From CAIQPS01 sp964631965 (GTDB lineage: Bacteria; Actinomycetota; Thermoleophilia; RBG-16-64-13), in NCBI GenBank assembly GCA_964631965.1, contig CAZWAR010000003.1, positions 1 through 64,000 on the forward strand: 64,000 nt of DNA. The letters are read 5' to 3'. The position numbers were made by a program, and so were the translations under genes. The notes beneath the pieces were generated by a model. The model did no database searches and had not been told where the DNA came from. It worked only from the letters and a program-made list of their open reading frames with translations. Below are positions 35,577 to 42,948 of the stretch, one piece after another. How positions within the stretch are numbered: position 1 is the stretch's first letter; every line of letters starts with the position of its first letter.

Positions 35577-36221
35577 TCAGGACGTGCTAGGGGTCGTGTT
35601 GTTCAAGTCCAGGGTGAGCCCCGATGCCGCAGCTATCCGACGCAACTCGTCCACTTCTCCCGCTCTTCCCTGCCGCTCGAGGAGCGAGATCAATACCACA
35701 TAGGCGTGGGGATAGGAGCTGTCAGTCACCAGTGCCCTTCGCAAGCTGGCCTCAGCCGATTCTTCTTCTCCGGCGGATAACTGGGCCGAGCCCAAGAAGC
35801 TGAGATACTGAGCCGTGGGCTGGAGCCGACACGCTTCCTCGAATACCTGCACGGCTTTCCCGGCCTGCTCTTGGTGGTTCAGATAGTTGAACCCCAGTTC
35901 CACCCTGATCTGGGCTTCTCCGGGGTCCATCTCCACAGCCTTCTCCTGGACGGGAAGCGCTTCATCCCACCGACGCTGAACGTACAGCACGGCGGCGAGA
36001 GCTTTCGTGGCAGAGACATCATCGGGATGCGCCGCCACGCATTGCTGGTAGAGCTTCGCGGCTGCGGCGAGATCCCCGGACTCCATCGCCTTCCCGGCTT
36101 GAGAAAGCGTACCGGAGCAGCTCGCCAGGGCGACGGCCAGCAGCACGAACGAGACCATGGATACCCAGCGGGTGATGGTCGCTCTGTGGTTTGTGTCTGC
36201 CCGGTCGGGTCTTTCCTGCAT
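35577..36221 (-). CDS. TPR-repeat lipoprotein of the pilin cluster
   Basis: 214 residues. N-terminal signal peptide with lipobox LASC (hydrophobic core about 18-33), then tetratricopeptide repeats (for example GDLAAAAKLYQQCVAAHPDDVSATKALAAVLY and following units, about 48-195). It resembles PilF/PilW-type pilotins in having a lipid anchor and TPRs, though this is a weak analogy. It lies between the two PilA paralogues and is probably co-transcribed with the downstream one. Role in pilus assembly is inferred from context. Confidence 0.78.
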   Translation of the reverse strand: MQERPDRADTNHRATITRWVSMVSFVLLAVALASCSGTLSQAGKAMESGDLAAAAKLYQQCVAAHPDDVSATKALAAVLYVQRRWDEALPVQEKAVEMDPGEAQIRVELGFNYLNHQEQAGKAVQVFEEACRLQPTAQYLSFLGSAQLSAGEEESAEASLRRALVTDSSYPHAYVVLISLLERQGRAGEVDELRRIAAASGLTLDLNNTTPSTS

Positions 36222-36299
36222 CTGCGACTCCTAGCGAACTCCGGACTGGATACCACCGTTCTTGGTGACGTTCGCAGCCAGAGCAGTTACTTGTCCTCT

Positions 36300-36337
36300 A
36301 GCGAAATGGGGCCCCACAGATGGGGCCCCATTTCGCT
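36300..36337. terminator. Strong hairpin after the major pilin gene
   Basis: Perfect 17-bp stem (36300-36316 with 36321-36337) with a CAGA loop, 19 nt after the pilin stop. No U-tract on the pilin strand, so it may act as a stem-only terminator or as a 3' mRNA stabiliser. Confidence 0.75.
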
Positions 36338-36355
36338 CAGGTTTCGTCTTGATGA

Positions 36356-36838
36356 TTACCAGCCGGCGCTGGTGTCGCCGTCGATGGTCTTGACAAAGGT
36401 CGTCGAGCCTCCGGCGCCCTTGTCGGTCACCACGCCGAACACGTTGCCGGATTCGCTAGCGGTCGCGATCTCGAAAGTGGTGCCATCGCCGAAGAAGTCC
36501 ACGGCAGCGTCGGTAGCCACCTGGGTCGCAGCCACGGCCGGCGTATCCGCGCAGACGCCGCCGTCGGCGTCTTTGACGAATTCAATCGACGGCTCGATAG
36601 CGTTGAGCTCGTCGCCGGTCACATCATACGTGCGGGAGTCGACATAGGCGGATTCCAGGGCGGTCATGGCATTGCGGACGAGTGATTTAGCAGCTGCGTC
36701 CTGGGCTTTCTGACGCTGGCCCAGGAAGGTCGGGATGGCGATCGCCGCCAGGATGGCGATGATGATGATCACCACCAGGAGTTCGATGAGGGTGAAACCT
36801 TTTTCGCCCTTCATCCTTTTGTGGATCTTCATGAACAT
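36356..36838 (-). CDS. pilA: Type IV major pilin (PilA)
   Basis: 160 residues from ATG at 36838, with GGAGGAGGA 9 nt upstream. Short basic leader (MFMKIHKRMKGEKG) cut before ^FTLIELLVVIIIIAILAAIAIPTF, Glu at +5, the canonical type IVa pilin helix. The globular domain includes AIEPSIEFV, ATASESGNVFGVVTDK and two Cys-free surfaces. Strong ribosome binding site, strong downstream hairpin and its own promoter suggest high expression, so this is the likely major subunit. It is divergent from the IPT-domain minor-pilin operon. Confidence 0.95.
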   Translation of the reverse strand: MFMKIHKRMKGEKGFTLIELLVVIIIIAILAAIAIPTFLGQRQKAQDAAAKSLVRNAMTALESAYVDSRTYDVTGDELNAIEPSIEFVKDADGGVCADTPAVAATQVATDAAVDFFGDGTTFEIATASESGNVFGVVTDKGAGGSTTFVKTIDGDTSAGW

Positions 36839-36861
36839 CGTGTGTGTTCCTCCTCCTGTTT

Positions 36862-36894
36862 GTTCGCGGACTCTTTTTGTTTGAGACCGCGAAC
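36862..36894 (-). promoter_or_regulatory. Stem-loop in the pilin mRNA leader
   Basis: GTTCGCGG / CCGCGAAC, perfect 8-bp arms (36887-36894 and 36862-36869), with a further CTC/GAG pairing inside after one mismatch, leaving an A-rich loop. It lies between the predicted transcription start and the GGAGGAGGA ribosome binding site. It may protect the 5' end of an abundant mRNA. Confidence 0.6.
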
Positions 36895-36935
36895 CTTTCG
36901 CGGCCCAGCACGCCAGGTGTGACGTACCGCTTTCT

Positions 36936-36963
36936 TCATCGGCCAGTGTGGGGCAGGACTTTA
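36936..36963 (-). promoter_or_regulatory. Sigma-28-type promoter of the major pilin gene
   Basis: On the minus strand TAAA (36963-36960), 16 nt, GCCGATGA (36943-36936). This matches the FliA/SigD/WhiG consensus TAAA-N14/16-GCCGATAA at 11 of 12 defined positions. Predicted start near 36929, giving a leader of about 90 nt that contains the stem-loop and ribosome binding site. Confidence 0.7.
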
Positions 36964-37078
36964 GGGTTTCTTTTGCGACTTTGGTGCAATTTTGGCGCGG
37001 CTGTCTACTGAGAGCTCGCACACGCACGTCGAACGCGCCCTATATGGACCATTCGAAGCCCCGAACGGCACCTCGGCC

Positions 37079-37106
37079 TAAAGGCCCAACCCGCGCCTGC
37101 CGATAC
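37079..37106 (+). promoter_or_regulatory. Distal sigma-28-type promoter of the IPT-domain minor-pilin operon
   Basis: TAAA (37079-37082), 16 nt, GCCGATAC (37099-37106), facing the divergent minor-pilin operon. It matches the sigma-28 consensus at 11 of 12 positions. Confidence 0.65.
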
Positions 37107-37204
37107 TCCTGACAGGACTAGAACGGGGGTCAACGTGGTCCCGGCCGAGTCTTCTCGGATCCCTCCTCCAGAGAGGGTCATTCATCCGCCATGCGGCCGA
37201 AACC

Positions 37205-37231
37205 TCAAGGCTTGTGCGGTTCTGCCGATAC
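37205..37231 (+). promoter_or_regulatory. Proximal sigma-28-type promoter of the IPT-domain minor-pilin operon
   Basis: TCAA (37205-37208), 15 nt, GCCGATAC (37224-37231). The -10 repeats exactly that of the distal copy; the -35 has one mismatch. Predicted start near 37238, about 27 nt before the ATG and upstream of GGGAGG. The remaining 36839-37264 sequence holds the promoters and leader already listed and no other gene. Confidence 0.6.
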
Positions 37232-37264
37232 ACATGGAGAACCCATCGAGGGAGGCACCGAGGC

Positions 37265-38944
37265 ATGAATGCTTCAGCGCTCAGGTATAGGATCGGTCCG
37301 GCCAGATCCTCAGATGATCGCCCGTGTCCAGACGCGCGCCGTCGCGGAACCGGAGACCGGCACCGCCTGCGCGAGATGGTTGGACGCACTCGAGGCTTCA
37401 CCGTAGTCGAGGTGCTGGTCGCGGGTCTGGTGCTCGTGGTCGGCCTCATCTTCATCGCCCACTTCTTCACGGCCTCGGCCATGCGCGTGCTCGCCTCCGA
37501 CACCCGGTCGGTCATGGCTCAGATCGCCACCGAGGAAATCGAGACGATCCGCGGTCTGCAGTACCAGGACATCGGCACGGTCGGCGGCCACCCGCCCGGG
37601 CAACTCGCAGCCGTCGAGACCGTCAACAGGGAAGGGAGCGACTTCGAGATCCAGCGAGACATCACTTACTTCGAGGACGACGCGTACTCCGGGCCGTATC
37701 CGGCCAACTACCGCCGGGTCACAGTCACCGTTACCGCGCTCGATAGCGACGCTCTCGACCCCGTCGTCATGACTACGAACATCGCGGGTGGTGCGAAAGG
37801 AGGCACCCTCGACATCACCGTCACCGATCTGAGCGGTCAGGGCCTGCCGGACGCTCCCCTCGTCATCTCGGACAACCTGCTGGTCCCCCACGTCTTGATA
37901 AACGCCCCCACCATCCGCACCGACGGAACCGGCCATCTCCAGGTGCCCGGCTTGACCGAGGACCCCAACGGCGGCTATTTCGTCAGCGCGAGTTACCCGG
38001 GCTACAACAGCGCAGCCCTGGAACAAGGGGTAGTCGTCGCGACGGGCCAGACCACGGTGGTCCAACTGATCATGGACAGGCTTGCGACCATGCACATCCA
38101 CCTGACGGACCAGTATGGCACCGCCCTCTCAGGGGTCCCTCTCCGGGTCACGGGATTCCTGTCCGTTAGCCCATGGACCTTTGAGCAGACAGTCACCACC
38201 GATAGCAGCGGCAATGCCACACTCGAGGACATCCGGTTCTCGACCTCTCTCGAGCCGTACTTCATCGAGCTCGTCACACCGCACAATCCGCCGCTGGCTC
38301 TGCCCACCGGCGTGAGCGCGCCTGCCATCGATTCCAGCTTCCTGCCTCTCCCGGACGGTAAGATCCCGGTAATCCTCGATCCCGGTCAGACCCAAACTGT
38401 CAACCTCGTCGTATCCACCGGTCCTGCCGTCACTTCCGTAAGTCCGGCCAGCGGCGGCCCGTCCGGCGGCACCACAGTTGTCATCAACGGTGCGAACTTC
38501 AATGGAGCCACCGCAGTCAAGTTCGGCAGTACCGACGCGGCCAGCTTCGTCGTCGACTCCGCTGCCCGCATCACTGCGGTCTCTCCGGCAGGCTCCGGCA
38601 CCGTAGACATCACCGTGACCACACCCAACGGCACTTCGGCCCAGGTCGCGGCCGACCAGTACACCTACGTGTCGCTTCTTCCCCCAACGGTGCAAGCTGT
38701 GAGCCCCAGCAGTGGCTACCGGGGTGGCGGCACGACGGTAGTCATCACCGGCACGAACTTCGTCAACGTGACCAAAGTGCAGTTCGGATACCGGGATGCG
38801 GACAGCTTCATCGTCGAGTCCAGTACGACGATCCGGGCCGTCACACCTTCGGGCTGGGGCACTGTCGACGTGACCGTCACCAATTCGGCGGGGGCCTCAG
38901 ATACCTGGTGGGGCGACTGGTTCACATACACCTGGCGCAGGTAG
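37265..38944 (+). CDS. Large prepilin-like protein with two C-terminal IPT/TIG domains
   Basis: 559 residues from ATG at 37265 (GGGAGG 9 nt upstream). Long leader of about 44 residues, then RTRG^FTVVEVLVAGLVLVVGLIFIAHFF, Glu at +5. An internal ATG at 37376 would give a standard 7-residue leader. After the pilin stalk comes a region with carboxypeptidase-regulatory/Big-like repeats (LDITVTDLSGQGLPDAPLV, MHIHLTDQYGTALSGVPLRV), then two IPT/TIG domains (VTSVSPASGGPSGGTTVVI and VQAVSPSSGYRGGGTTVVI). IPT domains are common in adhesins, so this is a candidate tip adhesin. Confidence 0.85.
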   Translation: MNASALRYRIGPARSSDDRPCPDARRRGTGDRHRLREMVGRTRGFTVVEVLVAGLVLVVGLIFIAHFFTASAMRVLASDTRSVMAQIATEEIETIRGLQYQDIGTVGGHPPGQLAAVETVNREGSDFEIQRDITYFEDDAYSGPYPANYRRVTVTVTALDSDALDPVVMTTNIAGGAKGGTLDITVTDLSGQGLPDAPLVISDNLLVPHVLINAPTIRTDGTGHLQVPGLTEDPNGGYFVSASYPGYNSAALEQGVVVATGQTTVVQLIMDRLATMHIHLTDQYGTALSGVPLRVTGFLSVSPWTFEQTVTTDSSGNATLEDIRFSTSLEPYFIELVTPHNPPLALPTGVSAPAIDSSFLPLPDGKIPVILDPGQTQTVNLVVSTGPAVTSVSPASGGPSGGTTVVINGANFNGATAVKFGSTDAASFVVDSAARITAVSPAGSGTVDITVTTPNGTSAQVAADQYTYVSLLPPTVQAVSPSSGYRGGGTTVVITGTNFVNVTKVQFGYRDADSFIVESSTTIRAVTPSGWGTVDVTVTNSAGASDTWWGDWFTYTWRR

Positions 38945-38948
38945 AGCT

Positions 38949-39659
38949 ATGAACAACAAGACAATCTCATCGAAGGCCCGCTTCTGGCTCTCGCTACGGA
39001 GCCCCAGAGGATTCACGCTGATCGAACTGCTGGTGGTCTGCCTGACCGCGGGCATCCTGGGTATGGCCATCCTAGGCGTATACGAGAGCGTCATGCGCTC
39101 GTGGGCCGACACCAGCCACCGCATCGTCAACCAGGACGACGCGCGCTACGCCATCAACGAGATCGCCCGCTACCTCCGCATGGCTGAGTCCTCGGCCTCC
39201 AACCTCTCGTCCCAGTCGGACGCAATCGCTACGGCCACGGCGAGCGAGCTCGTCTTCTACGCCGATATCAACGGCGATGGACTGGCCGAGAAGTGCCGGT
39301 ACTACCTGGATGGTACGACTCTCCGGCTGGCCACCCTTCCCCCGGATACCTCCGACAGCCCGCCTACCTACCCCACTGAGTACGTCACCGACGGAGTCGT
39401 CATCATGCAGGGCATCCAGGACCCCAATCTGTTTACGTACTACAGGCTGAACCCGGCATACGCCCTCAATCCCATACCGGAGAATGACACCCTGGAACAG
39501 GTGGTCAATCCCGCTTCAGCGGCCGATCTGCGGAGCATTGTCGCCGTCGACATCCGTCTTCGGGTGAACGAGACTCCCGGCTTGCCGAAGGCCAATGTGG
39601 CCTTGGACACCCGTGTCCAGATCCGCCAGCGCTACAACGGAGGTCTCAGTGGAGTCTAG
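38949..39659 (+). CDS. PilW-like prepilin
   Basis: 236 residues. Leader MNNKTISSKARFWLSLRSPRG, then ^FTLIELLVVCLTAGILGMAILGVYESV with Glu at +5. The following SWADTSHRIVNQDDARYAINEIARYLRMAES matches the PilW/PulJ-type helix that follows the stalk. AGGTAGAG precedes the ATG, 4 nt after the previous stop. Second gene of the operon. Confidence 0.85.
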   Translation: MNNKTISSKARFWLSLRSPRGFTLIELLVVCLTAGILGMAILGVYESVMRSWADTSHRIVNQDDARYAINEIARYLRMAESSASNLSSQSDAIATATASELVFYADINGDGLAEKCRYYLDGTTLRLATLPPDTSDSPPTYPTEYVTDGVVIMQGIQDPNLFTYYRLNPAYALNPIPENDTLEQVVNPASAADLRSIVAVDIRLRVNETPGLPKANVALDTRVQIRQRYNGGLSGV

Positions 39660-41202
39660 ATCTCGCACCATCGGCCGTCTACCGGGTCGCCTCGGCCTGC
39701 GACTGCAGAGCGAGCGCGGTTACGTGTTGATCCTCGCCATGCTGGTGTTGGTAGCCATCGGTATGGCCTCGGCCGCCCTGCTCTCGGCGATATCCGTGAA
39801 CCAGCAGCACGTGTCCCGCGACCGGTCCTACTCGCAGTCGCTCACTGTGGCGGAAGCGGGCTTGAACCAGTACCTCTGGATGGTGGCGAGCGGAGAAAGC
39901 TCGCGCAGCAACGGTTTCGCCATCGCCGGCAACACCGAGGCCGATGACCCCTTGTTCAAGGAATTCGAGTTCAACGACATCCACGATGCCTCGGTCAAGG
40001 GTGTGTACGCCACGCAGGTGTCCCCTCCCAGCGCAACGAACCCGAACGTGACCGTGACGGTCACCGGGCAGGCGACCTCGCCCATGGACACTCCGAGAAC
40101 CGTCACTGCTTCTCTCGGGCGTCCCTCGTTCAGCCAATACCTGCTGCTCACCAACGACGAGGTCTGGATCGGTGGGCCGCTCGATCGCGTCTGGCACGGC
40201 AAGACCTTCTCGAACACCGGCATCTGTGTGGACACGGCCAACCTCGTCGAGACGATGTCCTGTTCCAGGGCCACGTATTCCAGCAGCATGTTCGGAGGCA
40301 CTCGCAACGGCGTCTGGTCGGGCTACCTGTATACAGTCCCCCTCAACGATCCTTCCCGGGCGCTGTGGCAGTTCCCCGTGCCGGCCATCAGCTTCTCGAC
40401 GGTGACCTCGGACTTCGTCAATCTGAACAGCCTGGCCGTAGGCAACGGGGTGAACCTACCGTACTCAACAAGTACTTCGCACGGAGAAACCCAGGGTTGG
40501 TATATCAAGCTCCTACCGGACGAGAAGTACCAGATCAAGCGAGTGACCGCGGAAAGTGAGTCGACGGGCGGGAGCGGCGGCAGCCTCAGCTACGTGAACC
40601 CCAGTTCCCCGGTTCCGAGCACGATTCTTAGCTACCCGACCAACGGCGTCATCTACGTGAACGACAATGTGTGGGTGGAGGGCACCGACATCGATGGGCG
40701 CATCACCATCGCCAGTTCCGGGCAGCTCAACCCAACCGGCAAGAACTCGGCCACCTCCATCCACATCGTGGGCAACCTCACCTACTCCCACAAGGATGGC
40801 ACGGTCGCCGTGGGCCTCATCGCTCAGAACGACATCGAGATACCCCGATACGCGCCTTTGGGAGCGGGCGGTTCCGTCTCCCTGCAGGACATGGAGATCG
40901 ACGCCGCGCTCATCGCGCAGCAGGGCAGAGAGTCCTGCAACGCGGCCGATTCGCTCAACAACGCATACGGGCCCGTCCGCGACATGCTCACCATCTACGG
41001 TTCGGTCAGCTCGTACCACACGCCCTATCGCAGCACGGTCAACAACTACGGTACGACCCTGGGCGGCTTCGCCAACGGCACGAACACGTACGACCCCTGG
41101 CTGCTGAACGACCCGCCGCCGTACTTCCCCACGGTCGGGAGCTACCAGATCCTGAACTGGCAGGAGTTGCCCAATACCCAGTCGGTGCTTCCCAGCCCAT
41201 GA
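39649..41202 (+). CDS. PilX-like large minor pilus protein
   Basis: 517 residues from GTG at 39649, with GGAGG 5 nt upstream and an 11-nt overlap with the PilW-like gene. A 24-residue basic N-terminus, then RGYVLILAMLVLVAIGMASAALLSAI and QSLTVAEAGLNQYLWMVASGE, the PilX_N pattern. The long C-terminal part is Ser/Thr/Asn-rich with predicted beta strands and segments (GVIYVNDNVWVEGTDIDGRITIAS, HIVGNLTYSHKDGTVAVGLIAQNDIEIP) like surface-exposed beta-solenoids. Last gene of the operon. Confidence 0.82.
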   Translation: MESRSRTIGRLPGRLGLRLQSERGYVLILAMLVLVAIGMASAALLSAISVNQQHVSRDRSYSQSLTVAEAGLNQYLWMVASGESSRSNGFAIAGNTEADDPLFKEFEFNDIHDASVKGVYATQVSPPSATNPNVTVTVTGQATSPMDTPRTVTASLGRPSFSQYLLLTNDEVWIGGPLDRVWHGKTFSNTGICVDTANLVETMSCSRATYSSSMFGGTRNGVWSGYLYTVPLNDPSRALWQFPVPAISFSTVTSDFVNLNSLAVGNGVNLPYSTSTSHGETQGWYIKLLPDEKYQIKRVTAESESTGGSGGSLSYVNPSSPVPSTILSYPTNGVIYVNDNVWVEGTDIDGRITIASSGQLNPTGKNSATSIHIVGNLTYSHKDGTVAVGLIAQNDIEIPRYAPLGAGGSVSLQDMEIDAALIAQQGRESCNAADSLNNAYGPVRDMLTIYGSVSSYHTPYRSTVNNYGTTLGGFANGTNTYDPWLLNDPPPYFPTVGSYQILNWQELPNTQSVLPSP

Positions 41203-41235
41203 GAGCCCCGGACGGGCCGCGGCGCCGTCTGGCTC
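41203..41235. terminator. Hairpin between the minor-pilin operon and dut
   Basis: An imperfect stem immediately after the stop of the PilX-like gene: GAGCC and GACGG in the left arm (41203-41215) pair with CCGTC and GGCTC on the right (41225-41235), with an internal mismatch and a GC-rich loop. No U-tract. Confidence 0.5.
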
Positions 41236-41251
41236 CTTGGCTGCCTGCCGC

Positions 41252-41680
41252 TCAACGACCGCTGCTACCGAAGCCTCCCTGGCCCCTGCTGGTGTCGCCG
41301 AGTTCGTCCACGGCGAGATAATCGGGCTCTTCCACCTTCTGGATCACGAGTTGCGCGATCCGCTCCCCTACGGCGACCGTGAACGGTGCGGCTCCTGAAT
41401 TGTAGAGCGACACTCGCACCTCGCCACGGTATCCGGCGTCGATCAGACCGGGGGAGTTCGTCAGCATGATGCCGTGCTTGAAGGCCAGCCCGGAGCGGGG
41501 TTGCACGAACCCCCCATAGCCCTCCGGGATGGCCAGAGCGATGCCCGTGCCCACCTCCCGGCGCTCGCCCGAGGGGATGGTCACCTCCTCCACCGCGAAG
41601 AGATCCGCACCGGCGTCGCCCGGATGGGCCCGGCGAGGTAGCTGAGCCTGCGGGTGGAGCAGGCGGACCCAGAGTTCCAC
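41252..41680 (-). CDS. dut: dUTP diphosphatase
   Basis: 142 residues, trimeric dUTPase. All five motifs are seen: DAGADLFA, PRSGLA, NSPGLIDAGYRGE with the catalytic Asp, GERIAQLV, and C-terminal RGQGGFGSSG. It hydrolyses dUTP to dUMP, keeping uracil out of DNA and feeding dTMP synthesis. GTG start. Last gene of the long minus-strand run, 78 nt after dapL. Confidence 0.97.
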   Translation of the reverse strand: MELWVRLLHPQAQLPRRAHPGDAGADLFAVEEVTIPSGERREVGTGIALAIPEGYGGFVQPRSGLAFKHGIMLTNSPGLIDAGYRGEVRVSLYNSGAAPFTVAVGERIAQLVIQKVEEPDYLAVDELGDTSRGQGGFGSSGR

Positions 41681-41758
41681 CTCAGCCCCTCCCGTGCGGA
41701 GAACCGACCTCGGGGCCTGCCGTGAGCCGCGTTGATGCCGACGTTGCCGAATGCCCCA

Positions 41759-42922
41759 TCACAGCCTCAGCGACCGTTCGATGCGGTCCACCGCCTCGGC
41801 GATGCGGTCGTCGGGAGTCGTGAGCGACAGGCGCACGAATCCCTCTCCGGCCGGACCGTATCCCCGCCCGGGGGTGATGACCACCGCGGCCTGCTCGAGC
41901 ACGTGATCGCAGAAGCTCCCCGACGTGTAGCCCTCAGGCACAGGGATCCACATGTAGATCGTCCCTTTGAGACGCGGCACCGTCATCCCCACCGAAGTGA
42001 GAGCCTCGGCTAGGAGATCCCGGCGCCGCCGGTAGACCTCGCACATCTCGTGCACGAAGTCCCACGGACCATTGAGGACGAAGGCGGACGTCTTCTGCAG
42101 GGCGTCGAACATCCCCGAGTCCATGTTGGTCTTCAGGCGCCACAAGTGTTCAAGGATCTCGTGGTTGCCCACGGCGAAGCCCGTCCGCCATCCCGTCATG
42201 TTGAAGGGCTTGGAGAAGCTGAAGAACTCCACCCCCACGTCCTTGGCTCCAGGCGTGGCCAGGAAGCTGGGGGCCACATACCCGTCGTACGTGAGCTCGG
42301 AGTATGCGTTGTCGTGGACGACCGCGATGTCGTACTTCTTCGCGAAGGCCACCACCCGAGCGAAGAAGTCGTCCTCCACTACCGCACCCGTCGGATTGTT
42401 CGGGTACCCGATGAACAGGACCTTGGCGCGCCGGGCGCCTTCCTCGCTTATCGCTTCCAGGTCCGGGAGGAAACCGCGCTCGGGCCCGAGTGGGAGGTTG
42501 CGCACCTCGGCGCCCGCCAGAATGGAGCCGCCGGAATACACCGGATAGCCTGGGTCGGGGACCAGAGCGAGGTCACCGGCGTCGAGCATCGCGAAGCAGA
42601 TGTGGGCCAGGCCTTCTTTGGCGCCCAGCAGTGCCATGAACTCCCGGCTGGGATCGATGTCCACCCCGAAGCGGCGTTTGTAGAAGGACGCAGCCGCGGC
42701 AGCGAAGTCGGGATGGCCCCAGTTGCTCGGGTACCGGTGATTTGCGGGATCGGCCACCTGCCGTTGCATCTCCTCCACTATGTACCCGGGGGTGGGCAGG
42801 TCGGGGTCGCCGATGCCCAGACTGATGACGTCGATACCCGCCGCGCGCTTCTCCGCGATCTTGCGCTCCGCCTCCGCGAAGAGATAGGGCGCCAGGTTGT
42901 CCATCCGGTGGGAGAATCGCAC
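41759..42922 (-). CDS. dapL: LL-diaminopimelate aminotransferase
   Basis: 387 residues, class I PLP aminotransferase. Seen: ISLGIGDPDLPTP, HRYPSNWGHPDF, GYPNNPTGAV, HDNAYSELTYDGY and the PLP Lys in SFSKPFNMTGWRTG. Sequence style and the directly upstream dapF fit DapL, which makes LL-DAP from tetrahydrodipicolinate in one step. With dapB in the same window this gives the aminotransferase route to meso-DAP and lysine. GTG start after GGAGG. Other aspartate-family aminotransferases are less likely. Confidence 0.88.
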   Translation of the reverse strand: MRFSHRMDNLAPYLFAEAERKIAEKRAAGIDVISLGIGDPDLPTPGYIVEEMQRQVADPANHRYPSNWGHPDFAAAAASFYKRRFGVDIDPSREFMALLGAKEGLAHICFAMLDAGDLALVPDPGYPVYSGGSILAGAEVRNLPLGPERGFLPDLEAISEEGARRAKVLFIGYPNNPTGAVVEDDFFARVVAFAKKYDIAVVHDNAYSELTYDGYVAPSFLATPGAKDVGVEFFSFSKPFNMTGWRTGFAVGNHEILEHLWRLKTNMDSGMFDALQKTSAFVLNGPWDFVHEMCEVYRRRRDLLAEALTSVGMTVPRLKGTIYMWIPVPEGYTSGSFCDHVLEQAAVVITPGRGYGPAGEGFVRLSLTTPDDRIAEAVDRIERSLRL

Positions 42923-42948
42923 GTCCGCCTCCTTGCTGTGCCGTAGGT

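Noticed and set aside
36890..37030. Possible c-di-GMP (GEMM) riboswitch before pilA
   Set aside because: The A-rich segment superficially resembles the GEMM core, but the conserved GGGCAAACC and GGGACGCAAAGCC elements are absent.
36839..37030. Sigma-54 promoter for pilA
   Set aside because: No TGGCAC-N5-TTGC match with the correct GG/GC spacing was found; the sigma-28 pattern fits better.
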